Shown here: positions 16,731-26,157 of the stretch, piece by piece
Layout: each line of letters begins with the position of its first letter
How positions within the stretch are numbered: the first letter of the stretch is position 1
Source of the DNA: an uncultured Pelagibacteraceae bacterium
GTDB lineage: Bacteria > Pseudomonadota > Alphaproteobacteria > Pelagibacterales > Pelagibacteraceae
DNA: 64,000 bases
Reading direction: 5' to 3'
Assembly: GCA_902634885.1 (NCBI GenBank)
Contig: CACPLR010000004.1
Span: 44,412 to 108,411, forward strand
Made by a program: the position numbers and the translations under genes
Notes under the pieces: model-generated
Told to the model about the DNA's origin: nothing
Seen by the model: only the letters and a program-made list of their open reading frames with translations
Database searches by the model: none

Positions 16731-18041
16731 TTATCCTAAATGTTTATATATAGGAAAATTCGAACATAAATCTACAACTTCTTTTCTAACCTCTTCTTCA
16801 ATTTTTGAATTATCATTTGGATTTTCTGATAAACCTTTAATAACTTTTGTTATTAATTCACCAACTAATTTAAATTCATTTAATCCAAATCCTCTTGTTG
16901 TTGCTGCTTGTGAACCTAACCTTATACCAGATGTAACCATTGGGCTTTCCGTATCAAAAGGTATTCCATTTTTGTTACAAGTAATATTTGCTCGAGATAA
17001 ACTTTCAGCTGCAAGATTGCCTTTCACATTAAATGATCTAAGATCAACTAACATTAAGTGTGTATCAGTGCCACCTGAGTAAATTTTAAAACCGTTATTC
17101 TTTAAAGTTTCAGCTAAAATTTTAGCATTTGCTAAAACCTCTTTTATATAATCTTGGAACTCTGGTTTTAAAGCCTCTTTAAATCCTACAGCTTTAGCAG
17201 CAATAATATGCATTAGTGGACCACCCTGGTAACCTGGAAAAACTGCAGTATTAAATTTTTTTGCGAGATCATCATGATTGGTTAAAATTATACCTCCCCT
17301 TGCACTTCTGAAAACTTTGTGTGTAGTTGATGTTACAACATGAGCATGGTCAACTGGATTTGGATAACCTTTTCCAGCAACCAGACCTGAAAAATGTGCC
17401 ATATCAACCATAAAATAAGCACCAATTTTATCAGCTATTTCTCTAAATCTTTTAAAGTCAATTAATCGTGAATAAGCACTTCCACCAGCAATAATTAATT
17501 TAGGTTTATGCTCTAAAGCTAATTTCTCAACATTATCATAATCAATCAACTCTGATTGTTTATCAACATCGTATCCAATTGCATTGAACCATTTTCCCGA
17601 CATAGATATTTTTAATCCATGTGTAATATGTCCACCAGAATTTAAACTCATTCCCATAAACGTATCGCCTGGTTTTAGTAAAGCTAAAAATACAGCACCA
17701 TTAGCTTGAGCTCCAGAGTGAGGTTGTGCATTTGCAAATTTACAATTGAAAAGTTTTTTTAATCTTTCTATTGCCAATTCCTCAGCTACATCTACATGCT
17801 CACAACCATTATAGTATCTTTTTCCTGGATAACCTTCAGCATATTTGTTTGTTAAAACAGAACCTTGTGCTTCAAGTACAGCCTGTGAAACTATATTCTC
17901 GGATGCAATTAATTCAATATGATTTTGTTGTCTTAACAATTCATCATTAATTGCTTTATAAATATCTGGATCGCTTTGTTTTAAACTTTTTTCAAAAAAA
18001 TCTTGGTATTGATTATTTATATATTTACTTTCACTAGACAT
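16731..18041 (-). CDS. glyA: Serine hydroxymethyltransferase
   Basis: PLP enzyme (436 aa) interconverting serine plus tetrahydrofolate with glycine plus methylene-tetrahydrofolate. Marks include the [18 protein letters not shown] segment, [39 protein letters not shown], and the cofactor lysine K242 in TSTTHKVFR. The C-terminal [13 protein letters not shown] is complete. No glycine riboswitch is seen before it, since rpiB ends one base upstream. It connects to the sarcosine oxidase operon (30807) through glycine and methylene-folate. Confidence 0.98.
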   Translation of the reverse strand: MSSESKYINNQYQDFFEKSLKQSDPDIYKAINDELLRQQNHIELIASENIVSQAVLEAQGSVLTNKYAEGYPGKRYYNGCEHVDVAEELAIERLKKLFNCKFANAQPHSGAQANGAVFLALLKPGDTFMGMSLNSGGHITHGLKISMSGKWFNAIGYDVDKQSELIDYDNVEKLALEHKPKLIIAGGSAYSRLIDFKRFREIADKIGAYFMVDMAHFSGLVAGKGYPNPVDHAHVVTSTTHKVFRSARGGIILTNHDDLAKKFNTAVFPGYQGGPLMHIIAAKAVGFKEALKPEFQDYIKEVLANAKILAETLKNNGFKIYSGGTDTHLMLVDLRSFNVKGNLAAESLSRANITCNKNGIPFDTESPMVTSGIRLGSQAATTRGFGLNEFKLVGELITKVIKGLSENPNDNSKIEEEVRKEVVDLCSNFPIYKHLG

Positions 18042-18042
18042 A

Positions 18043-18468
18043 TTAAATCCTTTTCACTCTTTTTAAGTGTCTTCCCCCTTCAAAATCAGTTTTTAAAAAG
18101 GTGTTAACACATTTCATCGCTAAACTTTTATTAGTTAGTCTTTCACCTAATGTAATAACATTTGCATCATTATGCAATCTTGATAATTTCGCATTTTTAA
18201 TGGAATAACATAATGCAGCTCTAATCTTCTTATGTCTATTTGCAGCCATAGACATTCCTAATCCTGAACCACAAATCAAAATACCAACATTAGATTTTTT
18301 TTTTGACACCATTTTGCTCAACTTATGTGCATATATCGGATAATTTACTGAAACAGATTTATTGTTAGTGCCTAAATCCATAATATCGAATTTCGTTTTA
18401 AGTTTTTCAAAAATGAAGTTTTTAAGTGAATAACCTGCATGATCTGAAGCAATATAAATTTTTTTCAA
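18043..18468 (-). CDS. rpiB: Ribose-5-phosphate isomerase B
   Basis: RpiB (141 aa) interconverts ribose 5-phosphate and ribulose 5-phosphate. It has the family start [16 protein letters not shown], the active-site segment [24 protein letters not shown] with Cys67, and [13 protein letters not shown]. The start codon is TTG at 18468: an in-frame stop lies just upstream and no ATG exists before the conserved N-terminus. It sits one base after the oxygenase gene and one base before glyA. Confidence 0.94.
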   Translation of the reverse strand: MKKIYIASDHAGYSLKNFIFEKLKTKFDIMDLGTNNKSVSVNYPIYAHKLSKMVSKKKSNVGILICGSGLGMSMAANRHKKIRAALCYSIKNAKLSRLHNDANVITLGERLTNKSLAMKCVNTFLKTDFEGGRHLKRVKRI

Positions 18469-18469
18469 A

Positions 18470-19093
18470 CTAATTAAATTTGTAATCTAAAACGCATGCA
18501 ACTAGGTGTACTCTATTTTCTTCACCCCCATTAAATGCATTATGATACTTTGTATTGTTAGTAATCCAAACAGAACCATCTGCGGGCATGTGCTGAGCAA
18601 CTTTATCAACGACCATAATTGCACCAGGATTAGTATATATTGGTATATGCAGTCTTGGTTCTGGGTCTCTATGCCAACTTAAAGTTGATCTTGGTTCTTT
18701 TAACAATAATCTAATTCTTCCAAGTTTATATCTTTTACTTAATACATCGAAGACTTCTTTAAAATAAGTATGTTCAAAATCTTTTACAAATTCAGTATAT
18801 TTTTCCTCCTCTATTGCAACATCACGGCTAACTTCTTTTCCAGTTGAATCCGGCTTTGTCCAGTATACACCTCTAACTTTATTTCCCTTTATTGAGTCTG
18901 GGTCACCTGGTATTTGGTTTAATGAAATACCAGCAAAGTGAGGAATTCCTAAACTTGTGTCAAAGCCTTTCATGTTCAAAACCTCATCACAAGCAGCTTG
19001 TAGTTTTTCAATGTCAAAACTTAGGTCTTGTAAGTGAAAATCACTATTAGAATTACTTTTTTTTACTTCTTTAAGATAAGATACGTTGCTCAT
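18470..19093 (-). CDS. Putative Fe(II)/2-oxoglutarate oxygenase (aspartyl/asparaginyl beta-hydroxylase-like)
   Basis: Cytoplasmic protein, 207 aa, no signal peptide. The segment STLSWHRDPEPRLHIPIYTN holds an HxD pair (His141, Asp143), and YHNAFNGGEENRVHLVACV holds the distal His184 and Arg194. That spacing and the conserved WHRD.EPRLHIP pattern are typical of the aspartyl/asparaginyl hydroxylase-like double-stranded beta-helix. The N-terminal 120 residues are not recognised. The substrate is unknown and could be a peptide residue, a lipid or a small molecule. It is the first gene of a group with rpiB and glyA, divergent from hemB. Confidence 0.78.
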   Translation of the reverse strand: MSNVSYLKEVKKSNSNSDFHLQDLSFDIEKLQAACDEVLNMKGFDTSLGIPHFAGISLNQIPGDPDSIKGNKVRGVYWTKPDSTGKEVSRDVAIEEEKYTEFVKDFEHTYFKEVFDVLSKRYKLGRIRLLLKEPRSTLSWHRDPEPRLHIPIYTNPGAIMVVDKVAQHMPADGSVWITNNTKYHNAFNGGEENRVHLVACVLDYKFN

Positions 19094-19163
19094 GCGCTAA
19101 ATAAATACTTTATTATTTTATATATAACATATAACTTTTGTCGCATCATACATATAATTAATA

Positions 19164-20153
19164 ATGATTATCACAGGAAAATATCCAAATTTAAGGATGA
19201 GAAGATCAAGAAAAAATAGTTGGTCACGTAGGCTTGTACAGGAAAATAGTCTTTCTTATAACGATCTGATTCTTCCAATTTTTTTAACAGATGGCTCTAA
19301 CAAAAAAATTCCTATTAAATCTATGCCTAACATTTATAGATATTCAATAGATAAACTCTCTAAGATATTAGACAAATCAATTAAGAAGAAAATTCCTATG
19401 ATTGCACTTTTTCCTCAAACAAAAAGTAAATTAAAAGACCCTTTAGGTTCAGAGGCTTTAAATGAAAATAATTTAGTATGTAAGGCTATTAGATACATTA
19501 AAAAAAGATATAAAAATGAAATTGGTATAATGTGTGATGTTGCTCTTGATCCATATACTTCTCACGGTCATGACGGATTGTTAAAAAATAATAGAATTGT
19601 TAATGATGAAACAATAAATATTTTAGTCAAACAATCTTTATTACAAGCATCAATGGGCTGCGATGTAATAGCACCATCAGATATGATGGATGGAAGAATT
19701 GGAAAAATAAGAAAAGAATTAGATAAAAATAAATTTGAAGATGTTCAGATAATTTCTTATGCGGTAAAATATGCATCAAGTTTCTATGGACCATTTAGAG
19801 ATGCTGTAGGATCAAAAGGTGCTTTAAGAGGTGATAAAAAAACATATCAAATGGACTTTAAGAATATTAATGAAGCATTGAGAGAAGTTTCAATTGATAT
19901 TAAAGAAGGTGCAGATATGGTAATGGTAAAACCAGGTTTACCTTATCTAGATGTGATTAAAAATGTTAAAGAGCATTTTAAAATTCCAGTTTTAGCTTAT
20001 CAGGTTTCAGGAGAGTACAGTCTTATAGCTAACGGTATTAAACAAGGAATAATAGACAATAATGTGATTTATGAAACTCTCATGGCATTTAAAAGAGCTG
20101 GATCAAGCGCTATAATTTCATATTTTGCTGATCAAATAAACTTAGATTTTTAA
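19164..20153 (+). CDS. hemB: Delta-aminolevulinic acid dehydratase (porphobilinogen synthase)
   Basis: Condenses two 5-aminolevulinates to porphobilinogen for heme. The 329-aa protein has the start pattern RMRRSRKNSWSRRLVQE, LILPIFLTDG, and the two Schiff-base lysines K202 (SYAVKYASSFYGPFR) and K256 (MVMVKPGLPYLD). The metal segment reads CDVALDPYTSHGHDG, with Asp in place of the zinc cysteines, so it is the Mg2+-type enzyme. The 70 bases before it are a divergent promoter region with A+T-rich stretches. Its 3' end overlaps recO by 44 bases on the opposite strand. Confidence 0.97.
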   Translation: MIITGKYPNLRMRRSRKNSWSRRLVQENSLSYNDLILPIFLTDGSNKKIPIKSMPNIYRYSIDKLSKILDKSIKKKIPMIALFPQTKSKLKDPLGSEALNENNLVCKAIRYIKKRYKNEIGIMCDVALDPYTSHGHDGLLKNNRIVNDETINILVKQSLLQASMGCDVIAPSDMMDGRIGKIRKELDKNKFEDVQIISYAVKYASSFYGPFRDAVGSKGALRGDKKTYQMDFKNINEALREVSIDIKEGADMVMVKPGLPYLDVIKNVKEHFKIPVLAYQVSGEYSLIANGIKQGIIDNNVIYETLMAFKRAGSSAIISYFADQINLDF

Positions 20154-20823
20154 TAGATGCATATAAGTTTGATCTTGAACTAGGATAGTTAATTCCAATT
20201 GTTTTTAGAATTGTTTTTTCTAAATAATCACCCACAATTTTAAAGGCGTTCAATAATTCATCATAATTATCAATTTTTGAATTTTTATCAATCAAGAAGT
20301 TTGGAATATTTTTTTGTGAGGATTTTATAAAATATTTTTTATTACCATTAGTTCCAATTTCTTCACTCACATAATCTTTAAATTCAATATCATATCCAAT
20401 ACATTTGTAAAAACTTAGCTCCCAAAAAATAAAATCTAAAAGCCATTTTTTATGATTTAAAATATTTTTTAAATTGTCAGTAAGATAAAAAACATTTTCA
20501 TTTTGTTGATCCTCAACAGTTAATAATTTAATTAAACTCATTGCATAAGAAATACATAATAATTTATTTTTATCGTCCATAAATAATGGTGTAACTACTT
20601 GGTCGATCTCTAATTTAAAGTAGCCAACCTTCGATTCATTTTTAGAATTAAAGTTCAAATGAAATTTATTACCTATTAATAAGTAGTTTTTAATTTTCTT
20701 TGATGTAGACCCATAAATTACACCAGTAACTTTTCCATGATTTTTGGTGTAAAATTCTGCTATAGAATTATTTTCACTATACTTATTTTTCGAGAGTAAA
20801 AAACCTGTATCCTGCCAATTCAT
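20110..20823 (-). CDS. recO: DNA repair protein RecO
   Basis: RecO (237 aa) loads RecA with RecF/RecR and anneals single strands. The N-terminal OB fold is seen as WQDTGFLLSKNKYSENNSIAEFYTKNHGKVTGVIYG, and the helical part has FIFWELSFYKCIGYD. Zinc cysteines of some RecO proteins are absent. The position after rnc is usual in alphaproteobacteria. The 3' 44 bases are shared with the antisense end of hemB. The start ATG overlaps the rnc stop by four bases. Confidence 0.87.
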   Translation of the reverse strand: MNWQDTGFLLSKNKYSENNSIAEFYTKNHGKVTGVIYGSTSKKIKNYLLIGNKFHLNFNSKNESKVGYFKLEIDQVVTPLFMDDKNKLLCISYAMSLIKLLTVEDQQNENVFYLTDNLKNILNHKKWLLDFIFWELSFYKCIGYDIEFKDYVSEEIGTNGNKKYFIKSSQKNIPNFLIDKNSKIDNYDELLNAFKIVGDYLEKTILKTIGINYPSSRSNLYASIKNLSLFDQQNMKL

Positions 20824-21485
20824 TTTTTATTAAGTGATTTTAATAATTCATTTGCAGCAGATTGCTCTGCTTTTTGTTTAGAAGATCCAGTAGAAAAAAT
20901 ATAATTTGTGTTACTAATTTTTACCCCAACTTTGAAAGTTGGTTTATGTCTAGGGCCTGTATTCGATACTAATTTGTAACTTGGAAGAGTTTTGAATTTT
21001 TTTAGTGAATATTCTTGTAATTTAGTTTTTGCGTCTACAACATTATCAAAAGAAGATTTCAAATGAGAACTCCAATTGTTAAGTATAAATTTTTTTGCTT
21101 GATCCAAATTTGAATCTAAAAAAATTGCACCTATCAATGCCTCACAACAATCTGAAATTATTTTATTTTCAATTTGTTTTCTACTTTTATCCTTTCCAAT
21201 ATTTATAAAATTTTCTATTTTCAATTTTTTACCTATTTCAAGGCACATATTTTTATTTACTAAAGATGCGAATTTTTTATCAAGACTACCAACTTTTTCA
21301 TTTGGATATAACTCAAGTAATTTTTTTGAAATTACTATTCCTAAAACTCTGTCACCAAGAAATTCTAGTCTTTCGTAATTATTTTCAGAGTCTGAACTTT
21401 TATGTGTGAATGCAGTTATTAAAAAAATCTTATTTTTAAATACATAATTTATTCTATCCTCTAAATTTTTTAATTTGCTTTTCAC
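20820..21485 (-). CDS. rnc: Ribonuclease III
   Basis: Double-strand-specific endoribonuclease (221 aa) for rRNA precursor and mRNA processing. The signature is NYERLEFLGDRVLG with Glu41 and Asp45; the second acidic set lies in SDCCEALIGAIFLD. A double-stranded RNA-binding domain covers about 150-220 (TKLQEYSLKK, PRHKPTFKVGV, GSSKQKAEQSAANELL). The start is a GTG at 21485, overlapping the last base of lepB. Confidence 0.96.
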   Translation of the reverse strand: MKSKLKNLEDRINYVFKNKIFLITAFTHKSSDSENNYERLEFLGDRVLGIVISKKLLELYPNEKVGSLDKKFASLVNKNMCLEIGKKLKIENFINIGKDKSRKQIENKIISDCCEALIGAIFLDSNLDQAKKFILNNWSSHLKSSFDNVVDAKTKLQEYSLKKFKTLPSYKLVSNTGPRHKPTFKVGVKISNTNYIFSTGSSKQKAEQSAANELLKSLNKK

Positions 21486-22213
21486 TAATCAATTTTTTTA
21501 AATAATCTGTTGAATCTCATTATTTCATACCATTTCCAAATTAAAAAAATACTTCCTTTTCTTGGATTTGAGGAAAAAAATAATATTTGTGCTTTACCAA
21601 CTAAATTATTTTTATGCACATAACCAACTTCGGATAAAAATCTACTATCTTTTGAACAATCTCTATTGTCACCTAAAAAAAAATAATGATCTTTTGGGAC
21701 TATAAATTTGTCTGAATTTTTAAAGGATATATCGTTTCTATATGATACAAAATATTTTTTTCCATTTGGTAATTTTTCCTCGTATGTTGAAACACTTATT
21801 TCATTGTTTCCACAAAACAAATAATCATTGTTACTCTTTATAGTTTTAACTATTTGGTTATTATTTAAATACAGATCTCCATCGATAAACTGCAAAACAT
21901 CACCTGGTAATCCTATTAATCTTTTAATATAGTCAGTTCTGTTATCAGCAGGCGTTTTAAAGACAACTACATCTCCTCTTTCTGGATTATCGCTTAATAC
22001 ACGTCCACTTAGTATAGGAGGGCTAAAAGGAAAAGAATGTTTACTATATCCATATGAAAATTTTGTTACAAATAATCTATCTCCCACAAGTAAATTAGGT
22101 TCCATTGAGGAAGATGGTATGTAAAAAGGTTGTATAAGAATTGACCTAATAAAAACCGCAATTATTAATGCAAAAATAATGGTTTTAGTATTATCTAGTA
22201 TAAATTTTTTCAT
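21485..22213 (-). CDS. lepB: Signal peptidase I
   Basis: Membrane-anchored serine protease (242 aa) that removes Sec signal peptides. One N-terminal membrane helix (about 8-27) is followed by the catalytic serine S36 in YIPSSSMEPNLLVGD and lysine K97 in YIKRLIGLPGD. The box FLGDNRDCSKDSR is also present. Gene order acpS-lepB-rnc-recO is typical of alphaproteobacteria. It overlaps acpS and rnc by one base each. Confidence 0.97.
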   Translation of the reverse strand: MKKFILDNTKTIIFALIIAVFIRSILIQPFYIPSSSMEPNLLVGDRLFVTKFSYGYSKHSFPFSPPILSGRVLSDNPERGDVVVFKTPADNRTDYIKRLIGLPGDVLQFIDGDLYLNNNQIVKTIKSNNDYLFCGNNEISVSTYEEKLPNGKKYFVSYRNDISFKNSDKFIVPKDHYFFLGDNRDCSKDSRFLSEVGYVHKNNLVGKAQILFFSSNPRKGSIFLIWKWYEIMRFNRLFKKID

Positions 22214-22599
22214 TATGTATTTTCAAGTATTACGTAAGCAATAGAATGTTTATTTTCATCTGATAATGAAACATATATTTTGGGTTTATCTAATTTAAAT
22301 TTTTTTTTAATAAAAACTCTTAACTTTTTGGAAATGTTTATTTTAGGTTTTCCTAATTTATTATTTATTACCTCTATATCTGAAAAATTTATATTATTTC
22401 TAAAACCAGTGCCTAAAGCTTTAATGAATGCCTCTTTAGCCGCAAATCTTTTTGCGTAATAATTCGTTTTATTTTTTATATTTTTTGAAAATCTTATTTC
22501 TTTGTTTGTAAAAACTCTTTTGATAAATTTCTTATTGTCGATTAATTTATTAATTCTTTTATTTTCAACAATATCAACACCATTTCCTATGATATTCAT
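22213..22599 (-). CDS. acpS: Holo-[acyl-carrier-protein] synthase
   Basis: Transfers 4'-phosphopantetheine from CoA to acyl-carrier protein. The 128-aa protein starts GNGVDIVENKRI with metal-binding Asp9, and has AKRFAAKEAFIKALGTG with Glu56, the hallmark of AcpS. It lies one base after pdxJ and overlaps lepB by one. Confidence 0.95.
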   Translation of the reverse strand: MNIIGNGVDIVENKRINKLIDNKKFIKRVFTNKEIRFSKNIKNKTNYYAKRFAAKEAFIKALGTGFRNNINFSDIEVINNKLGKPKINISKKLRVFIKKKFKLDKPKIYVSLSDENKHSIAYVILENT

Positions 22600-22600
22600 A

Positions 22601-23320
22601 TTATTTTATTATTTTCTTAAAGTTTTTAATTACTTTCTTCATTCCAAATAAAACTGACTCCCCAATAATAAAATGACCAATATTAAATTCTTTAATAAGT
22701 TTGACATTTTTTAATATTTTTGCTGTTTTATAATCCATGCCATGACCAGCATGTACTTCAATATTAAACTTATTTGCTAATTCTGAACATTTTTTAATTT
22801 TTTTGAGTTCATTAAAATAATTAATTTTATTTTTAACTTTTAAAGATAATTTGCCAGTGTGTAATTCAATACAGTGTGTACCGATTTTTTTAGAAAACTT
22901 TATATCCTCAATATTTGGATCAATAAACAGACTTGTGCGAATTTTAAAATTATTCAATTTTTGAACAATTCTCTCAATTTTTTTAAAATTTTTTTTTAGA
23001 TTTAATCCACCTTCAGTCGTTATTTCTTGTCGTTTTTCAGGAACAATACAAACAAAATTAGGTTTTGATTTGATTGCTATTTTTAACATTTCTTCATTTG
23101 CAGCCATTTCTAAATTTGTAGGTATTTTTTTATTTTTTGTAATTTTTTTCAAATCAACATCATTTATGTGTCTTCTATCCTCCCTCAAATGAATTGTAAT
23201 TGAATCAGCTCCATATTTTAAGGCTGATAGTGCTGCAGAGTATGGATCAGGATGTTTTTCACCTCTTGCATTTCTTAGAGTTGCTACGTGATCAATATTT
23301 ACACCTAATCTTATACTCAT
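22601..23320 (-). CDS. pdxJ: Pyridoxine 5'-phosphate synthase
   Basis: TIM-barrel enzyme (239 aa) that closes the pyridine ring of vitamin B6. Clear marks are RLGVNIDHVATLRNARG at the start, ADSITIHLREDRRHI, CIVPEKRQEITTEGG, HCIELHTG and EVHAGHGMDYKTA. It overlaps the end of pyrE by four bases and precedes acpS, the common pdxJ-acpS pairing. It supplies PLP used by the MetY, GlyA and other enzymes encoded here. Confidence 0.97.
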   Translation of the reverse strand: MSIRLGVNIDHVATLRNARGEKHPDPYSAALSALKYGADSITIHLREDRRHINDVDLKKITKNKKIPTNLEMAANEEMLKIAIKSKPNFVCIVPEKRQEITTEGGLNLKKNFKKIERIVQKLNNFKIRTSLFIDPNIEDIKFSKKIGTHCIELHTGKLSLKVKNKINYFNELKKIKKCSELANKFNIEVHAGHGMDYKTAKILKNVKLIKEFNIGHFIIGESVLFGMKKVIKNFKKIIK

Positions 23321-23907
23321 CTTAAAAACCTACTTCCTGGTTTTGTGATAGGAATCTTTTTTAGAAAATTTGGTAAATTTTTTTTGCTGTATGCGGGAAC
23401 ATCTAATTTAATCTGAGATATGATTTTTCCTTTTTTAATTTTTAAAGTTTTCTTATTTGATCTATTTATCAAACATGCATAACCCACAACTTTAGCCTTT
23501 TTTTTTTTAATAAGTTTAAAACATTCTAAACTTGATTTTCCTGTTGTTATTACATCTTCAATTATCAAAACTTTTGAATTTTTTTTTATATCAAAACCTC
23601 TTCGCAATTTGAATTTCCCCTCTACTCTCTCACAAAAAATTGTTTCCTTTTTAAGTATTCTTCCTATTTCAAATCCTATAACAATACCACCCATAGCTGG
23701 TGCAAGTATAAGGTCAAATTTTTTAAAATTTTTTTTAATTTTCTTACTTAATGAATTACAGAAATTTTTTGATAGATGTGGATAGCTTAAAAGTTTTGCG
23801 CATTGCACATATTTTGGTGAATGAAGACCGGACGATAATACAAAGTGACCTTCTAAAAGAGCATTAGTTTTTCTTAAAACCGCTAAAGAGTCTTTTAAAG
23901 AAAGCAT
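23317..23907 (-). CDS. pyrE: Orotate phosphoribosyltransferase
   Basis: Joins orotate to PRPP in pyrimidine synthesis; 196 aa. It shows LLEGHFVLSSGLHSPKYVQC, DLILAPAMGGIVIGFEIGR, FCERVEGKFKLRRGF and the PRPP loop VLIIEDVITTGKSS (113-126). The ATG at 23907 is the only start that keeps the N-terminus, so the gene overlaps the rel gene by 44 bases in another frame. pyrB and a pseudo-pyrC lie at 42512-44739. Confidence 0.96.
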   Translation of the reverse strand: MLSLKDSLAVLRKTNALLEGHFVLSSGLHSPKYVQCAKLLSYPHLSKNFCNSLSKKIKKNFKKFDLILAPAMGGIVIGFEIGRILKKETIFCERVEGKFKLRRGFDIKKNSKVLIIEDVITTGKSSLECFKLIKKKKAKVVGYACLINRSNKKTLKIKKGKIISQIKLDVPAYSKKNLPNFLKKIPITKPGSRFLR

Positions 23908-25609
23908 ATTTTTTATTCTTATGTCTTATAATTTTAAAATTGTAATTTTTCTGTTTTAGTTCACTAATAAGTTTTGTAAAGTTTTTCAAATCATGGATTA
24001 TTAAATTAAATCTAAAATTAATATTTTTTTTTGTTTTCTCTACCATTTCAACGCTTGAAATATTAACATTATTAATACCTATCATAGTTGTCACATCACC
24101 TAATTTACCTGGCTCATCTTTTAAGGAAATCCACAGTGTGGTATTATATCTTTTCTGTTTTAAAGGTTTTGTGTTTTCTCTATATTGCCAATATCTTCGT
24201 ATAGCTGCCCTTGCCTTACCTGTTTTAGTACTAGTTAACCAATGCAATGATGGAGAAACTTTTTTTGATGTTATAATTTTAACGACATCTCCATTTCTAA
24301 GTACAGATTGCAAAGCTTGCTCATTACCATTTACTTCACATCCTACCGCTGTATCACCAACTTGAGTATGTACAGCATATGCAAAATCAATTGGTGTTGC
24401 ATTTTTTGGAAGTTTAATAACTGATCCCTTTGGTGTAAAACAAAATACATTTTCTTGGAACATTTGTAGTTTTGTATATTCATAATAATGTTCTGGATTT
24501 TCATTTTTATCAATTATCTCGACAAGATCTGCTAACCAATCATACTCTTTCCATGTAAGTGAATTAAATTTTTCTGATGATTTATATTTCCAATGTGAGG
24601 CTATACCCCTTTGTGCAAATTCGTGCATTTGACTTGTCCTTAATTGTATTTCAATTGGTCTTTGATTGGGACCTATGATTGCAGTATGAATAGATTTATA
24701 GTTATTAATTTTTGGTGATGATATGTAATCTTTAAATTTACCTGGTATACAGTTCCATTTACTATGTAAAGCTCCTAAACCTCTGTAACAGTTTTCAACA
24801 TCATCAAGTATAATTCTAAATCCAATAATGTCAGTTATTTGCTCTAATGAAGTTCTTTTTTTTTGTATTTTTCTCCATATTGAAAAAGGTGTTTTCTCTC
24901 TACTAAATATTTTAAATTTTAAATTATTTTCATTTAATAAGTTTTCAAATTCAGACAATACATTATTATAGTTAACTAAATTGCTATCTTTGATTTGGTT
25001 TAGTCTATCTTTAATTAATTTTCTGGCCTCTGGATTCAAAACTTCAAAAGATAAATCCTCAAGTTCATCTCTTATTCTATTCATACCCATTCTATCTGCT
25101 AACGGAGAATAAATTTCCATAGTTTCTTTTGCTATTCTTTGACGTTTTTCAATTTTATCTATTGCTTTTAACGTTCTCATATTATGTAATCTATCAGCGA
25201 GTTTTACTAATAAAACTCTTATGTCTTTAGAAGTGGCGAGAATTAGCTTTCTGAAATTTTCAGCTTTTGAATTAGATACAGCCTGATTTTCAAACTCAGA
25301 AATCTTAGTTACACCATCAACAAGATCTGCAACTTCTTTACCAAATTCTTCTTCTATAGTTTTGTAAGTAGCATGAGTATCCTCTATGGTATCATGTAAC
25401 AAACCAGTTGCTATTGTAGCACTATCAAGTTTTAAATCTGTTAATATATTCGCCACTGCAACTGGATGAATAACGTATGGATCGCCAGAATGTCTTTTTT
25501 GGTTTTTATGCGCCTTCAAGGCGAATTCATAAGCCTTTGACAAAGCGTCAGGATTTAGAAATTTGTTATAAGATTTAACCTTATTAATGAGATCTTCAGA
25601 GTTAATCAT
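23864..25609 (-). CDS. Bifunctional (p)ppGpp synthetase/hydrolase, shortened Rel/SpoT
   Basis: Stringent-response enzyme of 581 aa. The HD hydrolase (about 38-180) has YVIHPVAVA, GLLHDTIEDT (His72, Asp73) and KLADRLHNMRTL. The synthetase (about 235-345) has TPFSIWRKIQKK, ITDIIGFRII, KFKDYISSPKINNYKSIHT and IQLRTSQMHEFAQ. TGS is at about 388-450 (FTPKGSVIKLPKNATPIDFAY), then a few helices and an ACT domain at 490-565. Compared with the usual 700-750 aa, the segment between TGS and ACT that carries the conserved-cysteine/zinc-finger domain is almost gone. Both catalytic halves look intact. Confidence 0.95.
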   Translation of the reverse strand: MINSEDLINKVKSYNKFLNPDALSKAYEFALKAHKNQKRHSGDPYVIHPVAVANILTDLKLDSATIATGLLHDTIEDTHATYKTIEEEFGKEVADLVDGVTKISEFENQAVSNSKAENFRKLILATSKDIRVLLVKLADRLHNMRTLKAIDKIEKRQRIAKETMEIYSPLADRMGMNRIRDELEDLSFEVLNPEARKLIKDRLNQIKDSNLVNYNNVLSEFENLLNENNLKFKIFSREKTPFSIWRKIQKKRTSLEQITDIIGFRIILDDVENCYRGLGALHSKWNCIPGKFKDYISSPKINNYKSIHTAIIGPNQRPIEIQLRTSQMHEFAQRGIASHWKYKSSEKFNSLTWKEYDWLADLVEIIDKNENPEHYYEYTKLQMFQENVFCFTPKGSVIKLPKNATPIDFAYAVHTQVGDTAVGCEVNGNEQALQSVLRNGDVVKIITSKKVSPSLHWLTSTKTGKARAAIRRYWQYRENTKPLKQKRYNTTLWISLKDEPGKLGDVTTMIGINNVNISSVEMVEKTKKNINFRFNLIIHDLKNFTKLISELKQKNYNFKIIRHKNKKYAFFKRLFSGFKKN

Positions 25610-25629
25610 ATTAATATTATATCATTTTT

Positions 25630-26157
25630 TTAGATTAATTTAATAGTCCTTAGTTCGTCTGTGGGCAAAGAAAATATTAAATCTTTAATATTTCTTTTTA
25701 AAATTGGATGAGACCAGTTTTTTGATATCTCAAATAGTGGAAATAAAACAAAATTCCTTAAATGCATTGACTTATGCGGGATTGAAAGGTTTTGATTATT
25801 TTTTTTTAGGTTATAAACTTTCCCATTAAAATCAATAATATCAATATCACAAACTCTAGGATGATTTTTTCTAGCATTTTTTCTACCAATCTTTATTTCT
25901 ATAGATTTAATGATGTTAAATAATTTAATAGGATTAAAAGATGTTTTCACCAATATTACTGAGTTTACGTAAAAAGGAAATTTTTTGTCAGGCCAGGACT
26001 CTGTTTTATAAAAACTTGAAGATTTCAAAATTTGAATATTACTCTCTATGATTAATTGCTGGGTTTTAATTAAATTGCTAATTTTATTTCCAAGATTGGA
26101 ACCTAGTGCTAAATACACATAATTAGCTCGATTTTCTGAAGTACCTTGCTTTTTCAC
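25630..26157 (-). CDS. folK: 2-amino-4-hydroxy-6-hydroxymethyldihydropteridine pyrophosphokinase
   Basis: HPPK of the folate pathway. It has [15 protein letters not shown], the SSFYKTESW segment, [11 protein letters not shown], the signature [16 protein letters not shown] and [16 protein letters not shown]. The start is uncertain: I give the GTG at 26157 (175 aa, 35-base overlap with smpB). A GTG at 26118 just before YLALGSN, or an ATG at 26196, are alternatives; the reading frame is open farther upstream inside smpB. Function is clear. Confidence 0.9.
   Translation of the reverse strand: MKKQGTSENRANYVYLALGSNLGNKISNLIKTQQLIIESNIQILKSSSFYKTESWPDKKFPFYVNSVILVKTSFNPIKLFNIIKSIEIKIGRKNARKNHPRVCDIDIIDFNGKVYNLKKNNQNLSIPHKSMHLRNFVLFPLFEISKNWSHPILKRNIKDLIFSLPTDELRTIKLI

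Noticed and set aside
16669..17082. 137-codon frame on the + strand
   Set aside because: It is antisense to nrdR and glyA, both certain genes, and has no ribosome-binding site or family pattern.
18042..18042. Glycine riboswitch before glyA
   Set aside because: SAR11 genomes have glycine riboswitches at other genes, but only one base separates rpiB and glyA, so there is no room.
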